Shown: piece by piece, positions 45,827 to 54,483 of the stretch | Numbering within the stretch: position 1 is the first letter of the stretch | Layout: each line of letters starts with the position of its first letter | DNA from: Mycolicibacterium hodleri | Lineage (GTDB): Bacteria; Actinomycetota; Actinomycetes; Mycobacteriales; Mycobacteriaceae | Length of the DNA: 64,000 nt | Direction: 5' to 3' | NCBI RefSeq assembly: GCF_006439015.1 | Contig: NZ_RCZG01000007.1 | Coordinates: 186,001 to 250,000 of the forward strand | Notes under the pieces: model-generated | The model's database searches: none | Told to the model about the DNA's origin: nothing | Seen by the model: only the letters and a program-made list of their open reading frames with translations | Made by a program: the position numbers and the translations under genes

Positions 45827-47557
45827 GTGGCCTCGTCAGACGCTCCGATTCGCACCCCGTCACGTTCAGCTCTGGATTTGCCCGGCGTCGCCGAGACTGT
45901 CTTCTCCGAAGCCGACCCCGCCGCGCTCATCCGCGAGCTGGTGGCCACCGCCGCGATGACTCTGAGAAATCCGGCCGCGCTCATCTCTGCCGGCGCACGT
46001 CTGGCCTGGGGCTCCGCGGGAGCATTCCAAGCCGCCGCCGCACGCTCCATCGGCAGAGACAACCCCGGTCCCATCGCCCTAGCGCCAGACGACCGGCGAT
46101 TCACGGATCTTGCCTATCAGGACAATCCGTCGTACTTCCTTCTTGCGCAGCATTTTCTGTTGTTCGAGCAACTCGTCACCGAATTACTCGACGTAGCGGG
46201 AGTGAGTGGATCCCGAGCAGCCAAGGCGCGCTTCGCCGCGAAGTTCCTCGTCGATGCGCTGTCGCCGACGAACACCCTGTTCGGTAACCCCGCGGCAATT
46301 CGCAAGGCGTTCGACACCGGTGGCAAGAGCATCGGCAGGGGTCTCAAGAACATGGCGCACGATGTTCGTCACAACGACGGATGGCCCTCACAAGTGGACA
46401 GCTCAGAATTCGAGGTCGGCGTCAACATGGGCGCCACGCCGGGGAGCGTCGTCTACCGCAGTGATCTCATCGAGTTGATCCAGTACTCGCCGCAGACCCC
46501 GGACACCTTCGCCATCCCGTTGCTCTTCTGTCCGCCGTGGATCAACAAGTTCTACATCATGGATCTTGCCCCGGGAAAGAGCCTCATCGAATGGGCCGTT
46601 CAACACGGACACACGTGCTTTGCCATCAGCTACCGCAACGCAGACAAGTCCATGAGCGAGCTCGGATTCCGCGACTATCTGTTCCAGGGACCGCTGGACG
46701 CCGTGCGGGTGGTTCGCGATATCACCGGTGCACCTGCCGTCAACACGGTGTCGGTGTGCCTCGGCGGAACTCTCACCGCGCTCGGGCTGGCGTACAACGC
46801 GGCCAGTGGTGACGAGTCCATCAGAACCGCGACATTTCTCAATACTCACACCGACTTCACCGAGCCAGGCGCACTCGGCACGTTCACCGATGAGGCAACG
46901 GTCGCGGGACTCGAGAAACAGATGCTGAAGAAGGGTTTCCTCGACTCGACGACGATGGCTCGGACCTTCAGTGCTCTGCGGCCAAACGATCTGATCTTCG
47001 CCTACGTGGTGAACAACTGGCTTCTTGGCAACAAGCCGCCGTCTTTCGACCTGTTGGCCTGGAACGAAGACGCCACCCGCATGCCAGCCCGAATGCACTC
47101 GGAGTATCTGCGGTCGTGCTACCTACGCAACGAATTCGCCAGCGGTGAATTCGAAATCGACGGCCAGCGACTCGATCCCGGTCTGATCGACATCGATACG
47201 TACGTGTTGTCTGCGGTGGGCGACCACGTGGTGCCGTGGATCTCGGGCTACAAGACCACGCAACTACTGGGCGGCAAGAGCAGGTTCGTCCTGAGTACGT
47301 CCGGCCACATCGCCGGTATCGTCAACCCGCCCGGGCCAAAGGCCAAGCACTGGGTGAATGACAGCCTTCCTGCCGACCCGCTCGAATGGAAGGCAAATGC
47401 GCAATTGGTGGACACGACGTGGTGGTTGGACTGGACGTCGTGGATCGCCGACCGGGGCGGTGAGATGATTCCCGCACCGCAACTCCCGGGCAACGACGAC
47501 TACCCGCCGATCGAGAAGGCCCCCGGCACGTACGTCCGGGCGAGCGATGCCGCGTGA
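45827..47557 (+). CDS. phaC: Poly(3-hydroxyalkanoate) synthase, class I type
   Basis: A 576-residue polymerase. An N-terminal helical region (about 1-200) precedes the alpha/beta core. The lipase-like box SVCLGGTL has the catalytic Cys311. CPPWINKFYIMDLAPGKSL, SYRNADKSMS and the C-terminal DHVVPW and SGHIAGIVNPPG blocks are PhaC hallmarks. It polymerises (R)-3-hydroxyacyl-CoA into storage polyester on granules. GTG 45827 is preceded by GAAGGAGG at 45816. The stop overlaps the depolymerase-like gene as GTGA. Confidence 0.95.
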   Translation: MASSDAPIRTPSRSALDLPGVAETVFSEADPAALIRELVATAAMTLRNPAALISAGARLAWGSAGAFQAAAARSIGRDNPGPIALAPDDRRFTDLAYQDNPSYFLLAQHFLLFEQLVTELLDVAGVSGSRAAKARFAAKFLVDALSPTNTLFGNPAAIRKAFDTGGKSIGRGLKNMAHDVRHNDGWPSQVDSSEFEVGVNMGATPGSVVYRSDLIELIQYSPQTPDTFAIPLLFCPPWINKFYIMDLAPGKSLIEWAVQHGHTCFAISYRNADKSMSELGFRDYLFQGPLDAVRVVRDITGAPAVNTVSVCLGGTLTALGLAYNAASGDESIRTATFLNTHTDFTEPGALGTFTDEATVAGLEKQMLKKGFLDSTTMARTFSALRPNDLIFAYVVNNWLLGNKPPSFDLLAWNEDATRMPARMHSEYLRSCYLRNEFASGEFEIDGQRLDPGLIDIDTYVLSAVGDHVVPWISGYKTTQLLGGKSRFVLSTSGHIAGIVNPPGPKAKHWVNDSLPADPLEWKANAQLVDTTWWLDWTSWIADRGGEMIPAPQLPGNDDYPPIEKAPGTYVRASDAA

Positions 47558-48297
47558 GTCGTGAATCGAGGACCGTCGGTTCCGATGCGACCATGCTGTC
47601 GATTCACGGTCTGCAGATAGCCCTGCGCACCCGTGGATCTGGTGATCCGGTCTTGTTGCTCAACGGCTTGGCCCGCCCGATGGAGAGCTGGGATCATTTC
47701 GCCGACACGCTTGGCGACAGGACCGTCATCACCTTCGATGGTCCAGGGGTCGGCCTGAGCGGAACTCCGGTCCTCCCGCACTCGATGCCGATGTTGGCCG
47801 ATGTCGCGGCGCGGGTGCTCGATGCAGTTGGCGTCGAGAAGGCGGATGTCGTCGGGTACTCCCACGGCGGTGCAGTCGCGCAACAGTTCGCGGTTGGTCA
47901 TCCCACACGCGTGAACAAGCTCGTGCTGATGTCGACCACGTGCGGGGTAGGTGCCGTTCCTGGTCGTAGCCGAGAAGTCATGCCTAGCTTGCTGAATCCA
48001 CGCCGCGGAATACGTTGGCCACGAGCGGATCCGCTGGGCTTGTTGTGGCAGCTCGCGGCGATCTCGACATGGTCGAGCATCCCCATGCTCGGGCGGATCG
48101 ATGCGCCCACCCTGCTGATCTGCGGGGAGCAGGACCGTGTCGTCCCACTGGCCAATAGCAGCCTGATCGCTGCACGCATCCGCAACGCCCGCCTCGTCAC
48201 CATCCAAGCCGGCCACGATCTGCAAATGCCGGGCCCGGCGGCCGCTGCCGGTCGAATAGTGCGGCAGTTTCTCGATCCAACCGTAGGGAGGCGCTGA
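47554..48297 (+). CDS. PhaZ-like intracellular polyhydroxyalkanoate depolymerase (alpha/beta hydrolase)
   Basis: A 247-residue hydrolase. Residue blocks LLLNGLARPMESWDHFADTL, FDGPGVGLSGTP, GYSHGGAVAQQFA (Ser103) and WQLAAISTWSSIP...LICGEQDRVVPL closely follow remembered Pseudomonas PhaZ. Such enzymes release hydroxyacids or oligomers from PHA granules. The GTG start overlaps the phaC stop, so synthesis and mobilisation enzymes are made together, as in pseudomonad PHA operons. The catalytic histidine is in QAGHDLQMPG. Confidence 0.8.
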   Translation: MSRESRTVGSDATMLSIHGLQIALRTRGSGDPVLLLNGLARPMESWDHFADTLGDRTVITFDGPGVGLSGTPVLPHSMPMLADVAARVLDAVGVEKADVVGYSHGGAVAQQFAVGHPTRVNKLVLMSTTCGVGAVPGRSREVMPSLLNPRRGIRWPRADPLGLLWQLAAISTWSSIPMLGRIDAPTLLICGEQDRVVPLANSSLIAARIRNARLVTIQAGHDLQMPGPAAAAGRIVRQFLDPTVGRR

Positions 48298-48299
48298 TC

Positions 48300-51200
48300 A
48301 TGCGTGACCGTCGAAACCAAGTGATCAACACAGTTCTCAGTGGTCCGGGACGGTCCGCCGCCGTGCCCAGTCTCGTTCCCGTCACCGATTCCCCACGTGG
48401 TCCGGCCGATGGTGCATACCCTGAGGTCATGCCCAAAATCGACCTGTCGACAGTCACATTCCCCAGACGACTCGCGGTGGTCAACAGGGGTGAAGCCGCG
48501 GTCCGCCTCATCCGTGCCGTGCGAGAGCTCAATGCCGAATACGGCTGCGACATCACGACCGTTGCGCTGCACACCGACGCCGAGCGCCGGGCCATGTTCG
48601 TACGCCAAGCCGACGAAGCCGTGACGCTCCGCAGAACGTCGGCCGGCATCGCGTATCTCGATCACACCGAACTGGAGCGTGCGCTGCTCGAGGCCAAGGC
48701 CGATGCGGTGTGGGTGGGATGGGGTTTCGTCGCGGAAGACATCGCCTTCGCCGAGCTCTGTGTGCGGATGAACCTCACCTTCATCGGACCTCCGCCCGCC
48801 GCAATGCGCACACTCGGAGACAAGGTGGAAGCGAAGTTCCTGGCCGAGAAAGTGGGCGTTCCGCTGGCACCGTGGAGTCGCGGCCCCGTCGACACCCGGG
48901 AAGACGCGCGGCGTCACGCAGAGGCCATCGGCTACCCGCTGATCATCAAGGCCAGGAGCGGTGGCGGTGGTCGTGGCATCCGCAAGGTGTTCGCCGCCGA
49001 CGAACTCGAAGTGGCCCTCGAACGCACGCAGGGCGAGGCACAGCGCTCCTTCGGCGATCCGGTCGTCTTCATCGAACGCCTCGTCACCGATGCGCGCCAC
49101 GTCGAGGTGCAGATCATGGCCGACGACTACGGCAATGTGTGGGCACCGGGCGTGCGCGACTGTTCCATCCAACGCAAGAATCAGAAGGTGATCGAGGAGT
49201 CGAGCTCCCCGGTCCTCACCAAGGAGCAAGCCGACCACCTTCGCCGCGTGTCAACCGAACTCGTCCGCGCGGCGGGCTATCGGGGTGCAGGCACCGTCGA
49301 GTACCTCTACCAGCCGGACCAGAAGATCTTCACCTTCCTCGAGGTCAACACTCGGCTGCAGGTCGAGCACCCGATCACCGAGGTCACCACGGGCATCGAC
49401 CTGGTGAAGTTGCAGATTCTCGTCGCAGGCGGTGCTTCGCTCGTCGGCGAATGCCCTTCGGAGTTCGGCCACGCCGTCGAGGCCCGACTCAACGCCGAGG
49501 ACGCCGACAATGCGTTCGCCCCGGCGCCGGGGACCGTGCGGCTGTTGAGGTTCCCGCTCGGCTCGGGATTGCGCGTCGACACGGGTATCGCGCAGGGAGA
49601 CGTCATTCCGCCCGACTACGACTCGATGGTCGCGAAGGTGATCGCCTGGGGCCGCGATCGCAGCGAAGCGTTCGCGCGGCTGCGTACCGGCCTGTACGAG
49701 ACCACGGTCGTCATCGACGGAGGCACGACGAACAAGTCCTTCCTTCTCGACCTTCTCAACCGCGAAGAAGTCGTCTCCGCATCGGCCGACACCGGCTGGC
49801 TCGATCGCACCGGCGAGGCAACGACGCCGGTACCTACGGAGCTGGCCGACATTGCGTTAGTCGCTGCCGCGGTCGACGCGTACGAAGGCGAGGAGAGTCT
49901 CGAACGCGCGAGCTTCCTGGCCTCTGCGCGCGGAGGTCGACCACGCGCCACCCATGCCATCGGCCGCAGCGTTGAACTCGGCTACCAGGGTCAGGCGTAT
50001 GACCTCGTGGTGGGACAGGTCGGTCCGCGAAGCTTCCGAGTCAGCGTGGACAGCACCGACCTCGTCGTCGACGTCGAACGACTCGGTGAATTCGAGAGTC
50101 GACTCAGACTGGGCGGCAATCGATTCCAGGTCGTCTCGGTAACCGGCCCCACCGGGTTCCTCGTCGAGGTGGACGGCATCAATCATCGCATCACCCAGGA
50201 CGAAGCGGGCCTGGTGCGCGCCATGTCGCCGGCCGTCGTCGTGGCTCTGCCGGTTGCCGTCGGAGACGAATTCGAGGCCGGCGACACTCTGGTGGTCTTG
50301 GAGAGCATGAAGATGGAAACCGCCATGCGGGCGTCATCCGCGGGCCGCGTGCGCGAGGTGTTCGCGATCGTCAACAGCCAGGTCGATGCGGGCACAACCC
50401 TGCTTCGAGTCGATCAGGTCGGTGCCGATACGACTTCCACCGCAGCGCCGCGAGTCGCATTCCGAGCCCAGCCAACAACTGGGGACGCGAACCCCCGGAT
50501 GGGAGCCCTCGCACGGCTCGGCGAACTACGAAGCCTGATCACCGGTTACGACGTGAACGGTGGGCGCGCACGTGTCTTGCTCAAGGAGTACGGCGACCTT
50601 CGTGACAGCCTGCCCGGAGGCGATCCAGAGCTGGTCGAGGCCGAGCTTGGAATATTGGACACCTTCGCCGACGTCTGCGAGCTTTCCCGCAACCGTCCGA
50701 CGGTGGACGAAGAGGGCACCGACGAGCGCGTGCATAGCCCCCGCGAGCACTTCCATTCCTTCCTGCAGTCACTCGACCCCGAGGTGGAGGGACTCCCGGC
50801 GGCATTCCGCACCAGGATCGCGCGCGCGCTGCTCAACTACGGCGTCGCCACGCTGGAGCCCGGGCCCGAGCTGGAAGAAGCGGTCTACCGGCTCTTCCTT
50901 GCGTTGCAGCGCATGGAGAATCAGGTGCCCGTGATCACCGCGCTACTCGGCCGGTGGCTTACCGCCGAGGATGTCGCCCCCGCCCCTACCAACGCCGCGG
51001 GCGAGGTTCTTGAGCGGCTCATCGTGGCGACCCAGGTGCGCTACCCGGTCATCGGCGACATCGCACGGAATCTGCGGTTCCGGCTGTTCGACGAGCCCCA
51101 GATCCGAACAGCACGCGAGCAGGTCTACGACGGCGTGCGCGAAGGCTTGCAGTATCTTGCCGACCATCCCGACGCCGCGGACTACGCAGCCAGGATGGAC

Positions 51201-53933
51201 GCCCTCGTCGCGACTCGCGAGCTATTGATGCACCTTTTGGCACAACGTATTTCCGATCCTGGCCCACTGCTGGAGGTAGTCACGCGTCAGTATTACGAGA
51301 TCCGCGCACTCGAAGACATCACGACCGTCTCAGTGGCGGGTGATCGTTTCGTCACCGGCAACTACGAACTAGCCGGAGAGCAACTGCATCTCGTGTCCAC
51401 GGTGACGAATCGCACCCGACTGCCGGCAACGCTTGCCGCCGTCGACGCGTTCGCCGGACCCCAGGCCGACAACCTGGTCGTCGACATCTACTTGTCCTGG
51501 CCGGAAGCGCCCACCGACCCCGACGAGCTATCGGCTGCGCTGCAGGACGTGCTCGCCGCGCACTCCGGTGTGACCCACTGGCGGCGAGTCACTTTGACGG
51601 TGGTCGGCCCCAACCTGAACCAGGTCACGTTCCGTTCCACCGGCGACGGCGGCGGTGTGGCGGAGGATCGGACGATCCGCGACATGCACCCGCTCACCGG
51701 GCAACGCCTCAATCTGTGGCGCCTCAAGAACTTCGACGGCACTCGCCTACCCGCCGCCGCAGGCACGTACCTCTTTCACGTGGTGGCGAAGGACAATCCG
51801 GCTGATGAGCGACTGATGGCGCTAGCCGTCGTTCGTGACGTCACCACTCAACTGAACGACGACGGTGAGGTGGTCGGAATTCCAGCCATCGAGCGAACCC
51901 TCGCTGCGTGTCTGGACGGTATTCGGCGTGCGCAGGCCCGGCGCGGCAAGAATCGGCTCGACGCCAACCGGGTCGCGCTCTACGTGTGGCCGGTGCTCGA
52001 CGTTCCTGCAGACCGTCTCCACGCGATTGCGCGGCGTATCGCACCGCTCACGGTCAACGCCGGGATCGAGGAGGTCACCATCCTGGCCAGTGTCAAGGAT
52101 GCCAACACCTCGCTGCCCAGCCGAGTGGCGATTCGCTTCTCCCACAACGCGGGCGCTGGCATCGTCGCGCAGGTGACGGCGCCTCCGACCGAGCCGATGC
52201 GGCCACTCGACGAGTACGCACAAAAGGTGCAGCGCTCACAGTCGCGCGGCACGGTTTATCCCTATGAGCTGATCCCCCTTCTCACTGGCAGCGAAGGCGG
52301 GTTCGTCGAGTACGACCTCGACGAGTCGGGCACGCTGGGACCCGTTGACCGTCCCTACGGGCGCAACACGGCCGGCCTCATCGTCGGCAAGGTGTCGCTG
52401 CCGACGGCGCGCTACCCCGAAGGAATGACGCGCATCGCACTGTTCGGTGACCCGACGAAGGCGCTGGGCACGGTCGCCGAAGCCGAGTGCGCTCGCGTGG
52501 TCGCGGCGATCGATCTCGCCGAGGAGTTGTCGGCACCGGTCGAGTGGTTCGCGCTGTCCTCCGGCGCCACCATCTCGATGCAAAGTGGTACCGAGAACAT
52601 GGACTGGGTGTCCCGCGCGCTGCGCCGGATCATCACGTTCACCCAGAACGGCGGCGAGATCAACGTCATCGTCACGGGGATCAACGTCGGAGCCCAGCCC
52701 TACTGGAACGCCGAAGCGACGATGCTGATGCACACCAAGGGCATTCTGGTCATGACGCCCGACAGCGCGATGGTGCTCACCGGCAAGCAATCCCTCGATT
52801 ACTCCGGTGGAGTGTCGGCCGAGGACAACTTTGGCATCGGCGGCTATGACCGCGTGATGGGCCCCAATGGACAGGCGCAGTACTGGGCGCCAAACCTTCA
52901 AGCCGCGTGCGACGTTCTGTTCGCGCACTATGACCACGCGTATATCGCTCCGGGGGAACGCTTCCCGCGGCGTGCCGAGACATCCGACCCGGTGGACCGG
53001 GACGTTCGGGACTTCCCGCATACGCACTCGTCCAGCGACTTCACCACCGTCGGCGACATCTTCGCCGACAGCACCAACAAAGACCGCAAGAAGCCGTTCG
53101 ACATTCGGACGGTCATGCGATCGGTGGTCGACCAGGACCATCCGGTACTGGAGCGCTGGGCCGACATGGCCGACGCCGACACCTCGGTGGTCTTCGACGC
53201 GCACCTTGCCGGAATTCCGTTGTCCGTGATCGGCATCGAATCGCGAGTCATCCCGCGCAAGGGATGGTGTCCCGCCGACGGGCCAGACCAGTGGACGTCG
53301 GGAACGCTCTTCCCGCAGTCCTCGAAGAAGACGGCCCGCGCGATCAACGCTGCCAGCGGAAACCGACCCCTCGTGGTGTTGGCAAACCTGTCGGGCTTCG
53401 ACGGCTCACCCGAGTCCCTGCGAAACGTCCAGCTCGAGAACGGCGCCGAAATAGGCCGGGCCATAGTGAATTTCGACGGACCGATCGTCTTCGTCGTCGT
53501 CTCGCGCTATCACGGTGGAGCTTTCGTGGTGTTCTCCAGCGCACTGAACGAGAACATGGAAGTGCTGGCCGTCGAAGGGTCGTTCGCCTCGGTGATCGGC
53601 GGCGCGCCGGCAGCAGCGGTGGTGTTCACGCGAGACGTGAACGCGCGCACCTCGGCTGACCCGGCCGTCCGCGACCTCGAAGCGCAGCTTGCCGCCAGCA
53701 CGGACGACGCGGCGGGTGCCGACCTGCGGGTAGGACTCTCCGCCACCCGGCTGGCGGTACGTTCGGACAAGCTTGGTGAGGTGGCAGCTGAATTCGAAGC
53801 GGTGCACAACATCGAGCGGGCTCGCCGGATGGGGTCAGTGGACACGATCATTCCGGCTGCAGAACTGCGCCCGAGAATCGTGGGGGCCGTAGAGCGTGGG
53901 ATGGCTCGGACGATGGACGCGCTGGGGCACTGA
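48300..53933 (+). CDS. Single-chain multidomain biotin-dependent acyl-CoA carboxylase (BC-BCCP-CT, eukaryotic ACC-like)
   Basis: An 1877-residue protein. Order: biotin carboxylase with ATP-grasp (KARSGGGGRGIRKV near 216-229; FIERLVTDARHVEVQIM; EVNTRLQVEHPITE), a linker, BCCP (VLESMKMETAM, biotin on Lys671), a central region of about 550 residues, and carboxyltransferase lobes (SGATISMQSGTENMDWV; RPLVVLANLSGFDGSPESL; VVSRYHGGAFVVFS). The whole-chain order resembles eukaryotic acetyl-CoA carboxylase rather than the split AccA/AccD mycobacterial enzymes. It should produce malonyl-CoA or methylmalonyl-type products. ATG 48300 follows GGGAGG; ATG 48429 is a later in-frame start that removes 43 residues. 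It lies directly downstream of phaC and phaZ. Confidence 0.9.
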   Translation: MRDRRNQVINTVLSGPGRSAAVPSLVPVTDSPRGPADGAYPEVMPKIDLSTVTFPRRLAVVNRGEAAVRLIRAVRELNAEYGCDITTVALHTDAERRAMFVRQADEAVTLRRTSAGIAYLDHTELERALLEAKADAVWVGWGFVAEDIAFAELCVRMNLTFIGPPPAAMRTLGDKVEAKFLAEKVGVPLAPWSRGPVDTREDARRHAEAIGYPLIIKARSGGGGRGIRKVFAADELEVALERTQGEAQRSFGDPVVFIERLVTDARHVEVQIMADDYGNVWAPGVRDCSIQRKNQKVIEESSSPVLTKEQADHLRRVSTELVRAAGYRGAGTVEYLYQPDQKIFTFLEVNTRLQVEHPITEVTTGIDLVKLQILVAGGASLVGECPSEFGHAVEARLNAEDADNAFAPAPGTVRLLRFPLGSGLRVDTGIAQGDVIPPDYDSMVAKVIAWGRDRSEAFARLRTGLYETTVVIDGGTTNKSFLLDLLNREEVVSASADTGWLDRTGEATTPVPTELADIALVAAAVDAYEGEESLERASFLASARGGRPRATHAIGRSVELGYQGQAYDLVVGQVGPRSFRVSVDSTDLVVDVERLGEFESRLRLGGNRFQVVSVTGPTGFLVEVDGINHRITQDEAGLVRAMSPAVVVALPVAVGDEFEAGDTLVVLESMKMETAMRASSAGRVREVFAIVNSQVDAGTTLLRVDQVGADTTSTAAPRVAFRAQPTTGDANPRMGALARLGELRSLITGYDVNGGRARVLLKEYGDLRDSLPGGDPELVEAELGILDTFADVCELSRNRPTVDEEGTDERVHSPREHFHSFLQSLDPEVEGLPAAFRTRIARALLNYGVATLEPGPELEEAVYRLFLALQRMENQVPVITALLGRWLTAEDVAPAPTNAAGEVLERLIVATQVRYPVIGDIARNLRFRLFDEPQIRTAREQVYDGVREGLQYLADHPDAADYAARMDALVATRELLMHLLAQRISDPGPLLEVVTRQYYEIRALEDITTVSVAGDRFVTGNYELAGEQLHLVSTVTNRTRLPATLAAVDAFAGPQADNLVVDIYLSWPEAPTDPDELSAALQDVLAAHSGVTHWRRVTLTVVGPNLNQVTFRSTGDGGGVAEDRTIRDMHPLTGQRLNLWRLKNFDGTRLPAAAGTYLFHVVAKDNPADERLMALAVVRDVTTQLNDDGEVVGIPAIERTLAACLDGIRRAQARRGKNRLDANRVALYVWPVLDVPADRLHAIARRIAPLTVNAGIEEVTILASVKDANTSLPSRVAIRFSHNAGAGIVAQVTAPPTEPMRPLDEYAQKVQRSQSRGTVYPYELIPLLTGSEGGFVEYDLDESGTLGPVDRPYGRNTAGLIVGKVSLPTARYPEGMTRIALFGDPTKALGTVAEAECARVVAAIDLAEELSAPVEWFALSSGATISMQSGTENMDWVSRALRRIITFTQNGGEINVIVTGINVGAQPYWNAEATMLMHTKGILVMTPDSAMVLTGKQSLDYSGGVSAEDNFGIGGYDRVMGPNGQAQYWAPNLQAACDVLFAHYDHAYIAPGERFPRRAETSDPVDRDVRDFPHTHSSSDFTTVGDIFADSTNKDRKKPFDIRTVMRSVVDQDHPVLERWADMADADTSVVFDAHLAGIPLSVIGIESRVIPRKGWCPADGPDQWTSGTLFPQSSKKTARAINAASGNRPLVVLANLSGFDGSPESLRNVQLENGAEIGRAIVNFDGPIVFVVVSRYHGGAFVVFSSALNENMEVLAVEGSFASVIGGAPAAAVVFTRDVNARTSADPAVRDLEAQLAASTDDAAGADLRVGLSATRLAVRSDKLGEVAAEFEAVHNIERARRMGSVDTIIPAAELRPRIVGAVERGMARTMDALGH

Positions 53934-54009
53934 GTCCGTTCGTGATGCCGGTCGCCTGTGTGACGGGTCTCCTGCGCAGCCGTGACTCCCGACACATACG
54001 GTCCGCCGC

Positions 54010-54038
54010 GTTAGCTGATTAGCATCAGCGGTGCTAAC
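54010..54038. promoter_or_regulatory. Dyad in the phasin-like gene promoter
   Basis: TTAGCA at 54019-54024 and TGCTAA at 54032-54037 form an inverted repeat with a 7-bp spacer; a further GTTAGC copy lies at 54010-54015. The site is about 50 bp from the phasin start and next to TAACGT and TAGTAA, possible -10 elements. The XRE gene nearby (55665) is the natural candidate to bind it. Confidence 0.45.
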
Positions 54039-54084
54039 GTAGTAAACGCAAGCAAAGCCGGCCAATTCACACGAGGAGCCCCAC

Positions 54085-54390
54085 ATGACCACAGCGACCA
54101 AGCAGAGCAAGCCCGCCGATGCGAACACCACGTTCGAGTTCCCCTCGGTCGAGGAAACCACCCAGCGCATGCGCGACCTCAACGAGCGGCTGATCGATTC
54201 GTCCAAGAGCGCCGGACTCGTCGCGCTCGACGCCTTCGAGAAGGCAATGCACAGCTTCGAGGAGTTCGAGCAGCAGATCGCCTCGGCCAGTCAACTCGAC
54301 TGGGTGTCGGAGGCCGCCAAGACGCACTCGAAGTTCGTCTCAGAGATGACCTCTTCCTACACCGCAGCAGTCCGCGATCTCCTGAAGTAG
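54085..54390 (+). CDS. Phasin-like granule-associated protein
   Basis: A 101-residue, charged, helix-rich protein without cysteine: FEFPSVEETTQRMRDLNERL, VALDAFEKAMHSFEEFEQQ, MTSSYTAAVRDLLK. Size, amphipathic helices and position between the carboxylase and the PhaC-like gene fit a phasin, which coats PHA granules and controls their size. ATG 54085 follows CGAGGAG. It has its own promoter region with a dyad, as expected for a protein needed in large amounts. Confidence 0.7.
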   Translation: MTTATKQSKPADANTTFEFPSVEETTQRMRDLNERLIDSSKSAGLVALDAFEKAMHSFEEFEQQIASASQLDWVSEAAKTHSKFVSEMTSSYTAAVRDLLK

Positions 54391-54483
54391 CAGAAACTCA
54401 AGCCAGCGCGCTCACCTTCCATTCGAGAGGGTGGGCGCTCTGTTGCCCAATCAGCCAACATGACTCAGGAATAGGACAATCCG

